Origin: Nemopilema nomurai
Taxonomy: Eukaryota > Cnidaria > Scyphozoa > Rhizostomeae > Rhizostomatidae
Length of the DNA stretch: 64,000 bases
Direction of reading: 5' to 3'
Assembly: GCA_003864495.1 (NCBI GenBank)
Contig: ML133488.1
Location: forward strand, 2,549,193-2,613,192
Under the pieces are notes generated by a model that worked only from the letters and a program-made list of their open reading frames with translations, made no database searches and had not been told where the DNA came from. Numbering within the stretch: position 1 is the first letter of the stretch; every line of letters begins with the position of its first letter. Of the stretch, positions 25,270-39,100 are shown piece by piece. The position numbers and the translations under genes were made by a program.

Positions 25270-26890
25270 CAAAAAGTAAACAATAGTCTAAACCCGTTTT
25301 CCCAAAGTCTTTTGACAGGCATTGTTTAAGAGTGATTGTCTGAATGTTACAAACATTCTATGGATTCGAAATCCAGATTTGTATTATGTAATCCTTTACC
25401 TATTCTATTCAAAACGGTTTAGATTTTTATCGTAGATTCAAATCTTATCGGTTTGCAATTAATGTTAGAATCATTTTGCATGAGACTATTAAAGTTTCAG
25501 AAACTTTTTGGTAGTCTCTTTGATTGGAACAATGCACGTTTAAGTAAGTTGTAAAAATATCCTTGAGTAGTACTTGAATTTTCGGATAGAAAAAATGAAG
25601 TTTCGGGTAATCCAGATGTTTAAGCATTGATTTTTCCTCAGTCTTGTCCACTAGCAGTATGGTGAATTTCGGCAATTAATATCTCACCAAAATATCTTCC
25701 AGCAAGTTTGTAATATGACTATGAACGGTGAGGGTCAAACTTGGTCAAAGTTACGCATATGTGAAACACAAATCGATGAAGGTAGCAAGAATAGCAATTT
25801 ATAATTGGATAAATGTAGTAAACACCAAATGTGAATGGCAGTAAAAGTGGATTAAAAATGTCTCGAAATATCGACGCTCAGGTGCTCACAGCTACGTGTC
25901 GACGTTTGCTCTTTCCGTCCCTTCCCTCGCCGTACTTCACTCCTCGATCACCCTACAACAGAACCCAACTCTAAAGCTACTGCGCAGCGTCCAACAAGGC
26001 AGAGTTTAAGATCAGCTGCAAGTGACTGTTTGTTCAAGAACATCAGTACATTAACGATACCATTTAATAATTTTTGTGAGAAATATTTCCCTAGTACTTG
26101 GTTTTCAGAAAAACAATCTTACTACCTGCTTTGCTGGTTTTAATAAGAAAGTGGCCACTTAAAGCCTATCCCACGCGGCAGATTTTTATCAGCGATAGAT
26201 GCGACTTTTTGTCGTTTGGAGACAATCTTTCATTTCCGCACACAGCACGATTTTTATCGAAAATCATTCGAAAAATGAATCATTCTTTGCCACAAAAGGG
26301 TTGTTTTGCAGAACATGTGACTTTTTTGATCGCCGATTGGTATTTACATAATATCTCAAAGATTCTTATCATCAAGTACCGCATGTCAAATGGCAAAAAA
26401 AAATTGATTTGGAAAATTTTTTGCTAACGACCAAAAATCTTTGGTTTTGGCTGCCGCACGTTGCACGACTTTGGTCTCGAAAACAAAAAATTGCGTGTAT
26501 TGTGTGCTATGTGTGCGGAATCAACTAATAATGCCATAATCAAATCTTAGGCCCAATCGAGCCGATCTGTTCCTCTTGTTTGGTGCATTCAGATTTTATG
26601 AGGGGGAGAAAATAGGATGATGCATTAGCTGACTGGTGATTGGCTTACTTAGTGGAGACGGACATGATTACTTATAGCACTGCAAGTTAATAAGTCAAGA
26701 ATTTGTCTAGTGTCGCTCTAGGGGATATTCAAAAACGACGTCCAACGCATAAAAACCCACATTTTGATATAAAAGGTACTATATACAATCAACACGTGAC
26801 TGTCGGAAATGTGAAGGATTGGTTTCTGCAAGCCCTTCCCGGTGGATTTCCTTGCTACTACAGATCCTTATATTTTCGTTTACGTGCAAA
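25270..26890. other. Intergenic, Dicer to RALGAPA
   Basis: Contains apparent decayed coding sequence to about 25690 and AT-rich DNA after. 26620-26650 has GGTGATTGGCTTA, an inverted CCAAT context also seen at 10920-10935, about 280 bp upstream of the RALGAPA promoter motifs. Confidence 0.3.
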
Positions 26891-26945
26891 CAGGAAGCTG
26901 AGATTGCGCTTGCGCAAAGGCTGAATCTAATGCAAGATGGCGGTC
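26891..26945 (+). promoter_or_regulatory. Probable RALGAPA core promoter (ETS, NRF1-like, YY1 sites)
   Basis: Within 55 bp lie CAGGAAG (ETS-like), the near-palindrome TTGCGCTTGCGCAA (26904-26917, NRF1-like) and CAAGATGGCGG (26933-26943, YY1-like). This trio is typical of TATA-less housekeeping promoters. It is about 170-220 bp upstream of the RALGAPA start codon at 27110. Assignment by motif and position only. Confidence 0.5.
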
Positions 26946-27109
26946 GGTATTTATTAGGTGTAAGCTACGTTGCTGCATGATCTATAATTACCTTGGTTCA
27001 GGAGAGCACAGTTTTGGAAATTTTTAGCGATATAGAATTGGCCAATAGTGAATATGTCAGCAGCATATTTTGTGCAAGGGTTGATAAATTCACCGTTGCC
27101 GAAGTCGTG

Positions 27110-30100
27110 ATGTTTCACAGTAGAAAAGGAAGCCACGATGTGAAGAGGGCGAACTCGAGATTCATAGACCCGCGGAGGGATACTCACACTAGATTTAGAG
27201 CCCTCAGAACGTTGCTTGGTGAGTCAATTACATACTTCAATATACGAGAACCTGGCATTTGAAAACTCTTCATATATGTAGGTGATATGTAGCCTCGGAG
27301 CTACCCTGCACGAAGTAGAATCTACACCATGAACAAACGTATTCCTACTTATAGTCACCTTTTGCTGAATAGAAAGCTCTTCGCTGTCTACAACGCATTA
27401 ATTCAAGGTGATATCTTTTCTCTCAAAAACAATACACACTAAATAACAAAACTGAGATTTTACTGACTATTGCTTTCACTGGTTTCATAATTAACATTGT
27501 TTAATGTTTTTACTCAATCATCTAATTTTACTCTTAATTTCCACAATCATCTAAAAATGTATATATTGTATAAAATATATTGTATAAAAGTCGAAAGTTC
27601 GCTCAAGGCTACCGATTTGTTGTATGGTGTGCATCCTTTCTTGATCTTAAAGAAATGTACTTCTTTATTCTACATGCTGTAGATCTCATTTTATGCACCT
27701 TGTTATTGTAGACTACTTTACCATGACATTAGAATATTTTCAATAGCTTTGAGGAGATTTCATAACAGCAAATAAACAAATTTCATGGTTATCACCAAGT
27801 AAGCTTTTAGGCTCACCATAAAAAGTCATTTGGGTACATTTGGCACATTTTTTAGGATAATAAGCTATGCTTTTTTCAAGAGCTGTTAGGCTACTTCTAC
27901 TTCTAGTTTCCTTATTTTCTCTGTGTAATTATTTCTCAGTTAATATTTCAGTGATTGATTTGACAGATCAACAACCTCTAGATGAGATCAAGAAGTTATT
28001 TCAAAGACACTATGTAGATATTTACTATATTTTTTACGAGGAATTAAATGCCCTGGTTGCTGCATTCAAGTCAAAAGGTAATTTTTGTTTTTTTGTTGGC
28101 CATATTTTAGCAATCTTGTCAAGACCCTCATTTAGGGTCCTAATGAATCTTGGGCAATGTTATTGCCTCTCCCACTTCTAACAGATTGAGAGTAATAATA
28201 ATTGTTGAAAGATATGTGATAAACTATTTGATTTGAAGTAAATACATTTGGCTCTTTCAATCATGCATTTACTTGCCGTCTTAGTCAAGCTACCATGGCT
28301 GCTTCAAGTATAGCCAGTTGTTAACTTGTTTTTGGAAAATGAAGTTTGATTCAAAGCTTGAAAGTCAATTTGGCTTAAGAATCATCTTAGCTAGACTCAT
28401 TATTGATGACCCTTAAGTCAAGCAAGTGAAGTGGGCTGCTTCCAAGTGATACCTTCTCAGAGCAGGAAAACTGGCTTTAGGTATAGTTAAAGTTTGTGAG
28501 AAAATTAACTCACATGAGTCCCTGTCAGAAGAACTTTTTATTGAAAGATAGGGTAAATCTATATTGCTAGGCATGTCTTTACAAATTTGTTATGTATATG
28601 AAATATAATAAAATGCTTGACAGGTTTGAGACCCCAATTGTATGTTTTAGGCTACAAGTCTTACAAGGAGGAGTTAGATGGATTACTACTGATCCTAGAG
28701 GTAATTTTTCAATGCCACTTTTTTCGAGACTCTGCATTTCATCTGCTTGGGAAAACTCATAAAACTGCAAAGTAAACAGAATGATTTAAGTACTAGTCTG
28801 ACCAGTCTTGCGATTATATACTAGCAATAAATGTTGATATTTTATTAATCTTGTAGAAGCTACTGCTGTTTGTTCCAGAAAGAATATATGAAAGATGGCA
28901 GTTCAACAGCATTGGTGAGGATATTTCAAATATCTGATGCATTTAGTGAGATGTGAATGCTACTTGTATATCTTGAGAATGAAGATATGCTTGTGAACAT
29001 GGTAGCTTTAAAATCAGATGCTAATGATGAAAATATTTAGCATCGTTTTCAGTTACCTATATTAGAAAGGCCAGCCAAAGGACTTATATAAAGTTTGATG
29101 AGTTCCTGACCGAGATCCTTAACATTTTTTATTATACAGATGTGTCTTCATAAGTTGCCACATGTTTTATAACTTCTGGACTTTATTGTTCTTAAAATTG
29201 CCACCTTTAATGCTTGATTAAAGTATCTTTGTTTGCATAGCTTTCCTGCCTCTCTCTTTATTGAATGTTCCTTTGCTAGCATAGTTACATGTTTAACTTT
29301 TTATACTCTGTGACTCACTCTGTGACTTTTGTTTAAGATAACTTACCTAAAGACTATATAATGACTCTCCAGTTCATTCTATTGGACTCCAATTCATATT
29401 GAAATAACAAGCAAGGTTGAAGCCAAGGTTAAACCCTTCTCAATGATAAATATGGCTGAACTTGGGCAATTTTCCCCCTTATCTTTAAATGTGATATGGG
29501 GAAATGATCTTTATTCAATGGTTGTTATGTCTTTAACAGGGCTGATTCTACGAAGACTTCTTCACCATGGGAATATGATAGGGGTAATGACCTGTTTGTG
29601 AACATTTGTGAAGCTTTAATTTGATAAGAAGCTGTGTTGAATGTTGCTGCTGATGAAGCTGTTGTTGTTGTGTTTTGTATTTTGAATAGTAGTTTGAACA
29701 AACTGGCTTAGTCTTGATGCTATGAAAGACCTTATATTCTGCCATATGAGAAGTAATACTTTTTCACATTGTCTTCAAAGTCTCGAATTAGCTTATTCAA
29801 TTTTACAGACATTTATGGGCCAGCTTCTTTGTAAATCTTGCTTTGACTTGTTCCAGGTGCGAGAAATCGGCGTGAAATTATATCTCTTGTGGCTTCAAGA
29901 TTTGCAAGAAAATATTGATGAGCTTGGATTGCTGGTCTATGGCTGCATCATCCCAGGTTTTCCTAACCCACTGAGCAAAGTTAACACGTCACAAATTTAC
30001 CGGCCCCAGAGGTTCATCGAATCTGTTTACTCCTGTATTAGTGGGACGGGGTATACAACAGTGACTTCATCACAGTACTTATCGTACCTTGAGATTGATT

Positions 30101-33100
30101 CAGGTAGACCATCAAAGTTGTGATATTTGATAAGGTTTAATTTGCCTTGGACAAAAAGTAGTTTGGTCCATGAATATGGTTTTAGTTAATTTTACCAATT
30201 TTTAAGTAGTCAGGGTAATGTTGCTTGATTAGATAAAACGGTGAAGAGTTATATTTAGTGTCTCTTAATTTGTAAAGCTAGCTTTCATAGCTGTTAGGGT
30301 GATGGCTTTGTTCCAGATACCCAGTAGCTGACCGTCAGGGTAAGCTTTCTTCACAACTATAGCACCTTTGAAGGTTAGATTTGAATTTCGCTGTGGCATT
30401 TTTGTTACTCAAAGGAACTAGGGAATATAGTTTGATAGTTATCGTATGTTATTTATTGGTTCATTGTTGATTTAATTGTTTAAGCAAGGTAGATTGCATT
30501 TTGGCTTCATTTTAATCTCTTCAATAAAGGGAAGTTATTCCAGTTAATTTGATGTTAAAATTGAGTTTCAATAGTTTGCATTCCTAAACATAAAATTATT
30601 GGTTGTTTTTAAGCTCTCATATCTGTTTTACAGACTGGTGCAATACTGAAGCTATAACGCCACTGCTGCCACCACCCCAGGGGGAAAAGAACCCTTCCCC
30701 CGAAAGCCTTACAACGAGGTTTTTAGACAGGCTTCTTGACTATATGACCAAAAAGGTAAGCAATTCCTGTTGTGACTGACACGACATTTACTATTATCAT
30801 GTTTTGATTTCAAGGGTCATTGATTGGCACTTTGGTTAGGCCTCGCTAAGTCATACTAAGAACACGCTTTACTACTATTACGCTGAATATGTAATGTGGC
30901 CTAATATTTTATCCTGATCGTACAAGTTGTTTTGTTATGTTCGTTCAACCGTAGTTTATCTTTCAAGATACTTTCCGTGGCGTTCTAATAGTGACAAGAG
31001 ACAAAAATAGCTGGGAACTAGCCTCAGAGTATTTTCTGGATCTCTGAGTTGTTTTTTCTGTTAGGAGGATGGTTCTTTATAGACTTGGTCTATTAAACGA
31101 AGGATGTTTTAACACTTTCAGTAACCTTTTTGAGAAGCATCGATTCCGTTGAACAGTAGGGGTAGTGATAGATTATACTGAAGTGAAAGATGAAAGCGCA
31201 AGAATAAGTTGCTTTTACAATGATTTATGCGAATAATTCTTCCGCATGTTCATTGTAATTGCAGTAAAACAGCGCTTGGCCAGATGTTGCTAACGTTTTG
31301 CTTAATACCTTTTCCAAATACAACATTGTATATCTGCTGAACGAAGTTGACTGAGCCAAATATAAGATTTTTTTCGACGTCAAGTATAATCTTATTGAAT
31401 ATTTTATATAATTATTTTATTAAATATAATGAGTATTTGTGCATTGAAATGAAATTAAGGAAAGTGAGCTCAACGCACTCATTCACTCCTTTGGATCCGT
31501 AGATGATGGATGTTAGCTGGAAGGACCTGAAGATGAGAGATAGTGGCTTCTACTATTTATTCCAGCACTTCAAGAGGTTCTACCTTCCCTTGATTTTTCC
31601 ACTTTGGGACCCTGTGGATACGTTATATGTAAAGCATGAAGGTATAATCCAGTATTTTTCTTCAGATTTCCATATGCAATTCCCTATATTGTAGGAGACC
31701 ATGTTTCATAGCAAGATTAACAGTTGTGAAATGCTTAGTAAATGCATGTATCTCCGTATTGAGAAACTGAGATAGTCAGCTTTTGAGAATTAGAGATCTA
31801 CATCTTTTACGCCTGAATTGAAATCTGTGAGTGGAGGCAGTAGAGAGAGCTGTTGCGGTAAAACGGTTGCACCCCTTGCTTCTTTGCCTCGTATTCAGCA
31901 ACAAGCTATAGCTGCAGATTTACCAGACAGTTACCAGACATCTTTATAAAGCCGTGGATCATAACGCCCTGTCGGTAGGTGATCAAGAGCAGAGCACCGA
32001 TGCTCCTTCTATGAAGATCTTTTTTTCCAGTTTGTTTAAAGCATGTCAGTTTTCTCCTGGTCACGTCATTGATGCCTTCAACGTTGTAGATATTCTGCAA
32101 ACGCAAGTCGTGAATACGAAATCAATGGATGAGTCGGAGACCCTGGCGAGTTGTCGGTGGAGGGTTCTGTGCTGGTTCGTCGCGTTCACTATTCGCTTCA
32201 AAAAGCCGGGAAGACGAATCGAAGAAGACCGCTTCTCTGAGTCATCGAACACCGATGACTCGGTGAACAACGATGCGTACTCGCCAGCGGCGACGACAGA
32301 CGAGAAAAGCTTCGTACAATACGAAACTTTATACGACACCGCCGAGATAGTCCGATCCGCTCTCTACGCAACTAAAGACAATGTCGTCTGCTTAAATGAA
32401 GTTTTTCGCCAGGTACTACTTCGCTCTAATTTTCCAGTGTTTCAAAGTTTCCAAGTTTTTGGCTTGTCAAGGGTATTAATCTGAAGCGTCGTTACCTAGG
32501 GATTTTACGTATTGGTTTACGCTCTTACGGGAAAGCCCTGCTTGTTTTTTGCTCTTGAAAAGGTTTTTCACATTTGCTGCATTGCCTTTGGTGTTGGGTT
32601 TGACCAGATGAAACTCAGCCTGAACTCAAGCGAAGTTATTTACATATTTTTTGGACCAATTCTCTTCCCAGGGATTTCTGATGCCAATTTCTATGACTGA
32701 CATCATATGCAGAGTAATGACTGTCTATCATGAATGGTTCAAAGTGAGTTTTGCCAGTGCATTGTAACATTATTAAGGCTGTCATTTCCTCAAGTTTTGT
32801 TAGTTTTACGTCATCGAAATGAAAACTGGTTTTTGAATGAATGTGCCGGTTTTTTAAAGTGAAAACTGCACTCTTTATTGTTTAGAACCAAACGCATAGT
32901 ATTTTTCAATTTGTTACTGTCTAATCTCTGATTCAAAAGCAGACACCGCGCAGATACTCAGCTAGCATACTGTTTATGGTACGCCTCTCTCTTAGCCTCC
33001 TTAAGTGAAAGCACTTGTACCTGTTAGAAAGTTCACTCTATAACTGCCCTGTTTGCCTCTCCTTCAATTTACCGTCGAAATTGGACGGCCTTTGAAGTAT

Positions 33101-36100
33101 CTTATGCTTAGGAGCACCATTTACTAATATTTCCCTCAGCAATTGACCTTTGAATTGAATAACTCTCCGTGAATTTACTTTTTCGAGATGTGCCTAGTTT
33201 CTCACTGTGAAGTTTGAAAAAACATGCAATAGGCACTAACGCTTTTTGCTACAATGTCGTAACTTTCAAGTATGAATATTTCCAAAACTATTTAGTACTG
33301 TTGAAGTTTACCTAGGGAAGGCTTTACCTTTGGCAACATTTTGTTGGGATCGCATTTGACATCCTTCATGTCAACTTCGATCAATCAAATCACATCCTTT
33401 CATATCCTGTGAAATGACTGTCGCATTGACTTTCTAATTTGACATGTAGTGGCTCTTAGCCTCCTTGAGTGAAAGCACTTGTACCTGTTAGAAAATTTAC
33501 CTTTATCATGCACTTTTAAGCACAGTTTTGATGAATGTTTTTCTAGCTGTTGACTCGGCCATCTTAATGGGGAAGTTACCTCAACCTTCTCTTTATTGCC
33601 CTCGACTGATTGATTGGGTGATAATTGACATTGATTTCTTAAACACGCTTTTAAGTTGGCGGATCTTATGTATGTTATTTTGACCGCGTGCCTATGCTAT
33701 GAATTTCACGTTTGTTGTCAACCTCCAGCCTACCGAAAGACCAATATTCATGCAAGAAAACCTGCTGCCAGAGGGAGCTGAGACACTTGTCATTGAAAGT
33801 ACCACAACACTGGTTCCTGATGACAGGTCACCGCTTCTGCGAACATCGTCCTATAAGGAGGCTGTCGTCAATTGTGATCGAGGCTTTTTCCCGCGGATAC
33901 CAATGGAATACGTCAGAGCTGGGCTGCAACCAAACATTCGTCTATTTGTCGCCAACTCAAGTCAAGTGTTCTTTGCACAGACTGGCCAAGATGTACTTCA
34001 GAAACAGGTGCCAAGATTGATTCATTTTCAAGTCAGATGTTTATTATGCTTTGGTCTCATGTGTTTTGTTATTCGTTAAACTGACAGTCCCATTTGCTCA
34101 ATGAAGTCAACTACATGTTCGTCGTACAAGTTTCATTTGGCCGTTTTTTCACAGGCGGAAGTTTGTCGCAAGGTGATCAAAATGTATCGGAACATTGTAC
34201 TTGAGCAGGCCTTGGACGCGCAAACATGGTTTGTTTGATACATCAACAGCAACGTTTTCTGTTTGTGGCGTGTGTACGAACGCATGTGCCACAGTCAAAT
34301 CTTCAGTAACGCTGGCTTATTTTCATCTAAGTGGCCATATGAGAAACAGCCTTTTAACATAATGATGTTTCGCTTGTAGACTGAAAAAAAAAGTAAAAGT
34401 TTTAATAAGACTTGATGTGGTAAAGATTGTGCTACTGTATGACTATACTTCTTAAGGTCAGACTACTTCTTTTGGCTAGGATAACCATAAGAAAGTGTTC
34501 TACCACGAAGCACCTAATGTCTCTCCTCGTATTTTTTTCGATTGCATCATTAATCAATTCCTCTGCAGTAATTTGTTTTCTGTTTCCAGGAACCAGCTGC
34601 TTGTGATTCTTTTGAAGATTACTGGGTATACACTAAAGGGGAGGCCGCCAGTCCCACGTGAGAAGACACTTGGGGGGCAACTCTCGACTTACATTTTCCA
34701 GGTGCCCCCTTTTGTTTTAGTTCTTTTCAGTTTAATATTGTGTATAATTAAAACCTTATAAGTAAAAGTGTTGTCTCATTTCTCATTATATCATTGGCAT
34801 CACAGCATTTCATTATTGCCATATACACTGCACAGCTTGATGAATATCCAATCTTAGGCATAGCTAAGTGGGCGCATCATATAGCTGTTCTCCTCAACAC
34901 CCACTTATCTTCAGTGATTTCTAATAAGACTTGAGTCTTTTTTGCCCCCTGCAAGGTGCCTCTCTCACAGCTAAAGTCAACCACAAGCACATTGGCTTTG
35001 TCCCCCCCCCCACTTTTTTCCCCCTTTTAATCTGCCTCCTTTTGACTTCTGTTGGTGTTTATCATCTGGGTGTGATTATTCTTTGGCATGTTGTTGTTTG
35101 TTATCGTTTTCTTTCTTATCAACTTCCATTATGCTGAAAAGGCAGTAAGTTATTTTTCCTCAAAAATATCGTTTCAAAATATCGAGTTTTATTTTTATCA
35201 GAAACTAATTTTGCAATCTATGTAGACACTGAGGCAACTCGAGCCCTCTCTCCTTATCTACTCCACGTCTACTAGCTAATGAAATGTTATTACTCTTATA
35301 ATTACTAATATTACTTCTATATTACTTCTATATTACTTCTATATTACTTCTATATTACTTCTATATTACTTCTATATTACTTCTATATTGCTCTTATATA
35401 CAGTACTTTCATATTACGACAAGTTTTTCAGCGCACATTAATAGTTTTTCAGTAACCTTGCGAAAGGTGACGCTTTCTTCACCAAACTGTAGCATCTTTT
35501 TTATTTTAGACGTTGTTTGTGACTTGGATCAGGGCGAGTCTACAAGTCAACGTGCCATTGGAGCTGTGGAATGAGCTGTTGAGGGTGATATCATCGTTAA
35601 CCTGGTGGAATGAAATGATTTCTGAATGGGCGGTATGTTTCTTAATAATCCAATAGTAATGTAACAACATCATCACACGAAATTCAGTGACCCATAGGAA
35701 GAAGTTTTCTTTATCCGTTTATTTTAGACTGCGAGATTTTGTGTCAGGGACGTAAATTTGCGGCTGAAATTGTACTTTAACATTTGATTTTTACTAATTG
35801 TGAGCCATTTGAAAAGTAGTTCGATTTGGTAGTCTGAAGATGATATGCACGTGTGAAAATGTATAAAAACCGAGGGTACGACCGCAATAGTTGTGGATTG
35901 AGAAAAGGACGCGGTATTGATTGCTATCCGGCCTTCTATTCACATCATCGTTTCAGTAGCATTGCCTCCAAGATCGAAAATTTTTCAATTAATTAATCAC
36001 GTGGCACTTGATATTCTTGAGGGTCTGTCTATACCAAGGAAGTTGCTGGTTGCAAACACTGCAACGATGTCAATATGTAGGTAATCTATATGCAGGTGGT

Positions 36101-39100
36101 CATAATGAGCTAAGATGAAGCTCTTCGATTTGCAGGGGACAATTGAAACGCTGACGAGGGTGCTAGCGCGAACAGTCTACGGGATTGACCTGGCTGATTT
36201 GCCGCTAGAGCGATTGACAGAACAGAAGCGGAAAAAGCAACGGGGCAGAGTGTCGGCCATTTCAGAGCACCAGGGTGGAGGAGCTGCGAAGAAATCGTTT
36301 GCTCGGGGCTGGAGTCGGTATTATAAGAGTGACGTAGAAGGGGAGGCGAAGTCAGAGTCGTCAGATGCAGAGAGCAGTGCGTCGAATGTGAGGGACTTTG
36401 TAGCCTTGTTGCCAAGAACGACCTCGGTTTCGTTTCAGACCGGGAGGGATGCTTCCAAAAAGCCGTCGATGCGAGTTACTCAAAGCGAAAGTGCACTGGA
36501 TCAGGCGGCAGCACCCGTCTTACCTGACGTTGTTTACGGAGATAAAGGTATTTGCGTTAATTTGATTGTCCTCTTTTACTTGCACAGATCTAGAGGAGGA
36601 CAGTATTGGTCGACCAGGATATCTACTTCAAATTATCTACGTTAATAGTAGATTCAGATATGCAATACACACGAGATGGAATAAGAATAGCCAAGGTTGA
36701 ATTAGGCCTGTGCCATCTCTCGCAGTCTCTCGCAGACGCTGATGCACAATCAAACTTCCCCCACCCTGCGTAAACTTAACTTGAAAGCGTAAGCAGTAGA
36801 CGACAGCTGGAGTTAACGTCTTTAAAGTTTTGAAATAAAATTATTATCAACGAAATTACAGGTTTCGAACTCACCGAAAGGAAAAGAACATTACTGGAAG
36901 TTGCTGACGAGGAACAAGGCAACGAGCCTGCTCCTGAGGGAGCCACTGGGGGCGTTTCTTTGTCACCTGTCCCATCTGCCGAAGCTAATTTGAATGTTGG
37001 TCTTCTACAAGATGCTCCTTCGCAGGATGCCCCTCTTGCGATACAAGAAACATCCAGCAGCGACTCATCGGCTGAGTTCGATCGACCGCATTCTATCAAT
37101 GTTGACAATGAGGAGGAGCAGTCTGAAGAGACGGAGGGACTTCTAAACGAAGTATTAGAGTCTGCTAACAGAATTTACAATCGACATGTGCATGGTATGG
37201 TATTTTCGTTGGGACCGAGGGGTCCTGGGTTTCCTTTAGCGGAATTTGAAATCTTTTCGCTGCTTTTATCAACTTTTTTAGTTAGGGCCACTTTTCTTTC
37301 TGTTCACCTGAAATATTTTAGGGGAGAAAGTCAATTGTAAGCTAGAAAAGTACTCTTTGTAACCTCTTCCGTTCTCAAGACTAGTACAAATAATACTGTT
37401 AACATAACACAAAATTAATATTAATAGCTTCTTTGTTAAGTGTTTCTATGGAAGTTACGTATAGCTGGCTCTATATATTTCAGCTTTTGATGACCAGGCT
37501 TGCATTCATTGTATCTTAATTTTGAATGACACAGAATACGGTGCTTTCATTACGTGTTCATTTTTGCATATAAGAAAGACATACGTTGAAATCGATTGCT
37601 TATGATGCGAATCGTCTATGAAACTTTAATTTTTAAGTTTCTTTATGAGTGAGTAAAATTCAAACCAACTACTCTTCGTGGGTCATTTTTATAGTATTTT
37701 CATATTTAGGGCAAAAGTCGAAAAGCAACAGCATTTCAAGTGAAGATAGCTTTGCAAGTTGTGCGAGTTTCCCCTACTCAGAAGTGCTGCTAAACAATGA
37801 TGGATCGAGAAGTCTCACACCCAGTGTCGCATCCGATCGGCAAAGCAGAGATGACTTGGACCAATTTTACTCACAACCAGAGTCTCATAGATCTACCAAC
37901 AGTCTACTTGACGCACAAATGTCTTCGGGTGGCATTCAGACCGTATGTGCATGGTTTTGTGTAATTTATGCCTGAAAGGGGTAGTGTAAATGCAAGCTCT
38001 TTAGTTGTTGTCAGCTGTTCGCTAATATTCTTTTAAAACTGGCCTAGGAAAGAGTCCCAAAAAAGGGAAAGCAAAAGCCATAACCTGCCCTTGTGGCGTA
38101 TGAAAGGTAAGTTCTATAGTGCTGTGATTGCAATGAAATGATCCATTTCTGGATGAAAGTTAACTTGAAAATTCTTTTTGCAATCATTTCCAGGATGAAA
38201 ATAACAGTGACACTTATTTTTGCCATCTTTTTCCAGAATGAAAATAGCCGTAAAACATTTATTGTAATCATGTTCCAAGTTGAAAACAATGTTGAAAATC
38301 TTCATTGTATTATGTTCCAGAATGAAAATAACCATGAAAGCTCTTTGGATACACGGCCTCCAGACATCATAAGTGATCACTCGAGCACAACTGATCCAGA
38401 TTTGATTAGCTTTGATTCAGATGTTCAGTTGTCCTCCAAGGCGACAGGAAGTGACTCTCAAAGTTTGGATAGCGCCGCTTTTACTCTGTACGAGGGAGAC
38501 ACCGTTGGCAGCTTTAAAGTGCCCAAAGGAAAGATCGTAGAATCAAATGTGCTTTTGAACTCAAGGGGCGGAAGTTTCACCTCCAGCTGCTCAACTTTGG
38601 TCGGTGATCATTCGGAAATACGCCAGCATGTTCGATTTGCTGAAGGTTTGTTCAACGTGTTTGATTTGCTCATCAGTTTTTGGTAGCCTTTCTAATATAA
38701 TCCGCCATATTCCTTTTTAAAGCCCAATCTCCACTAGGCGGAAAATATGGAGGCGGAAAAATTTCCTGCGATCTAATTGGCCAATTGAAATTGTCGCGGC
38801 GGAAAATGCCGACTAGCGAAAAGTAGAAAGTCATCCAACTTTTCGCGGCACGACAATTTTCCGCCTAGTGGAGATTGGGCTTTGCATTGGTTCTTGAGAG
38901 TAATTTATCATTCTTCATTCACCAGACCAGAGAGATGACTCCAATGCATGCTTAGGAAGTGCTTCATCATCGGAGAGGTCAGATCTTCGAGAAAGGCAAG
39001 ACACCCTGACTGAAGATCCTGAAGACACAGATGCTGCAGAAGAGCTTAGTGTGATTGCAGGGGGTAAAGCTGAGGGCTGGACCCCAGTCTCTGCGACAGT

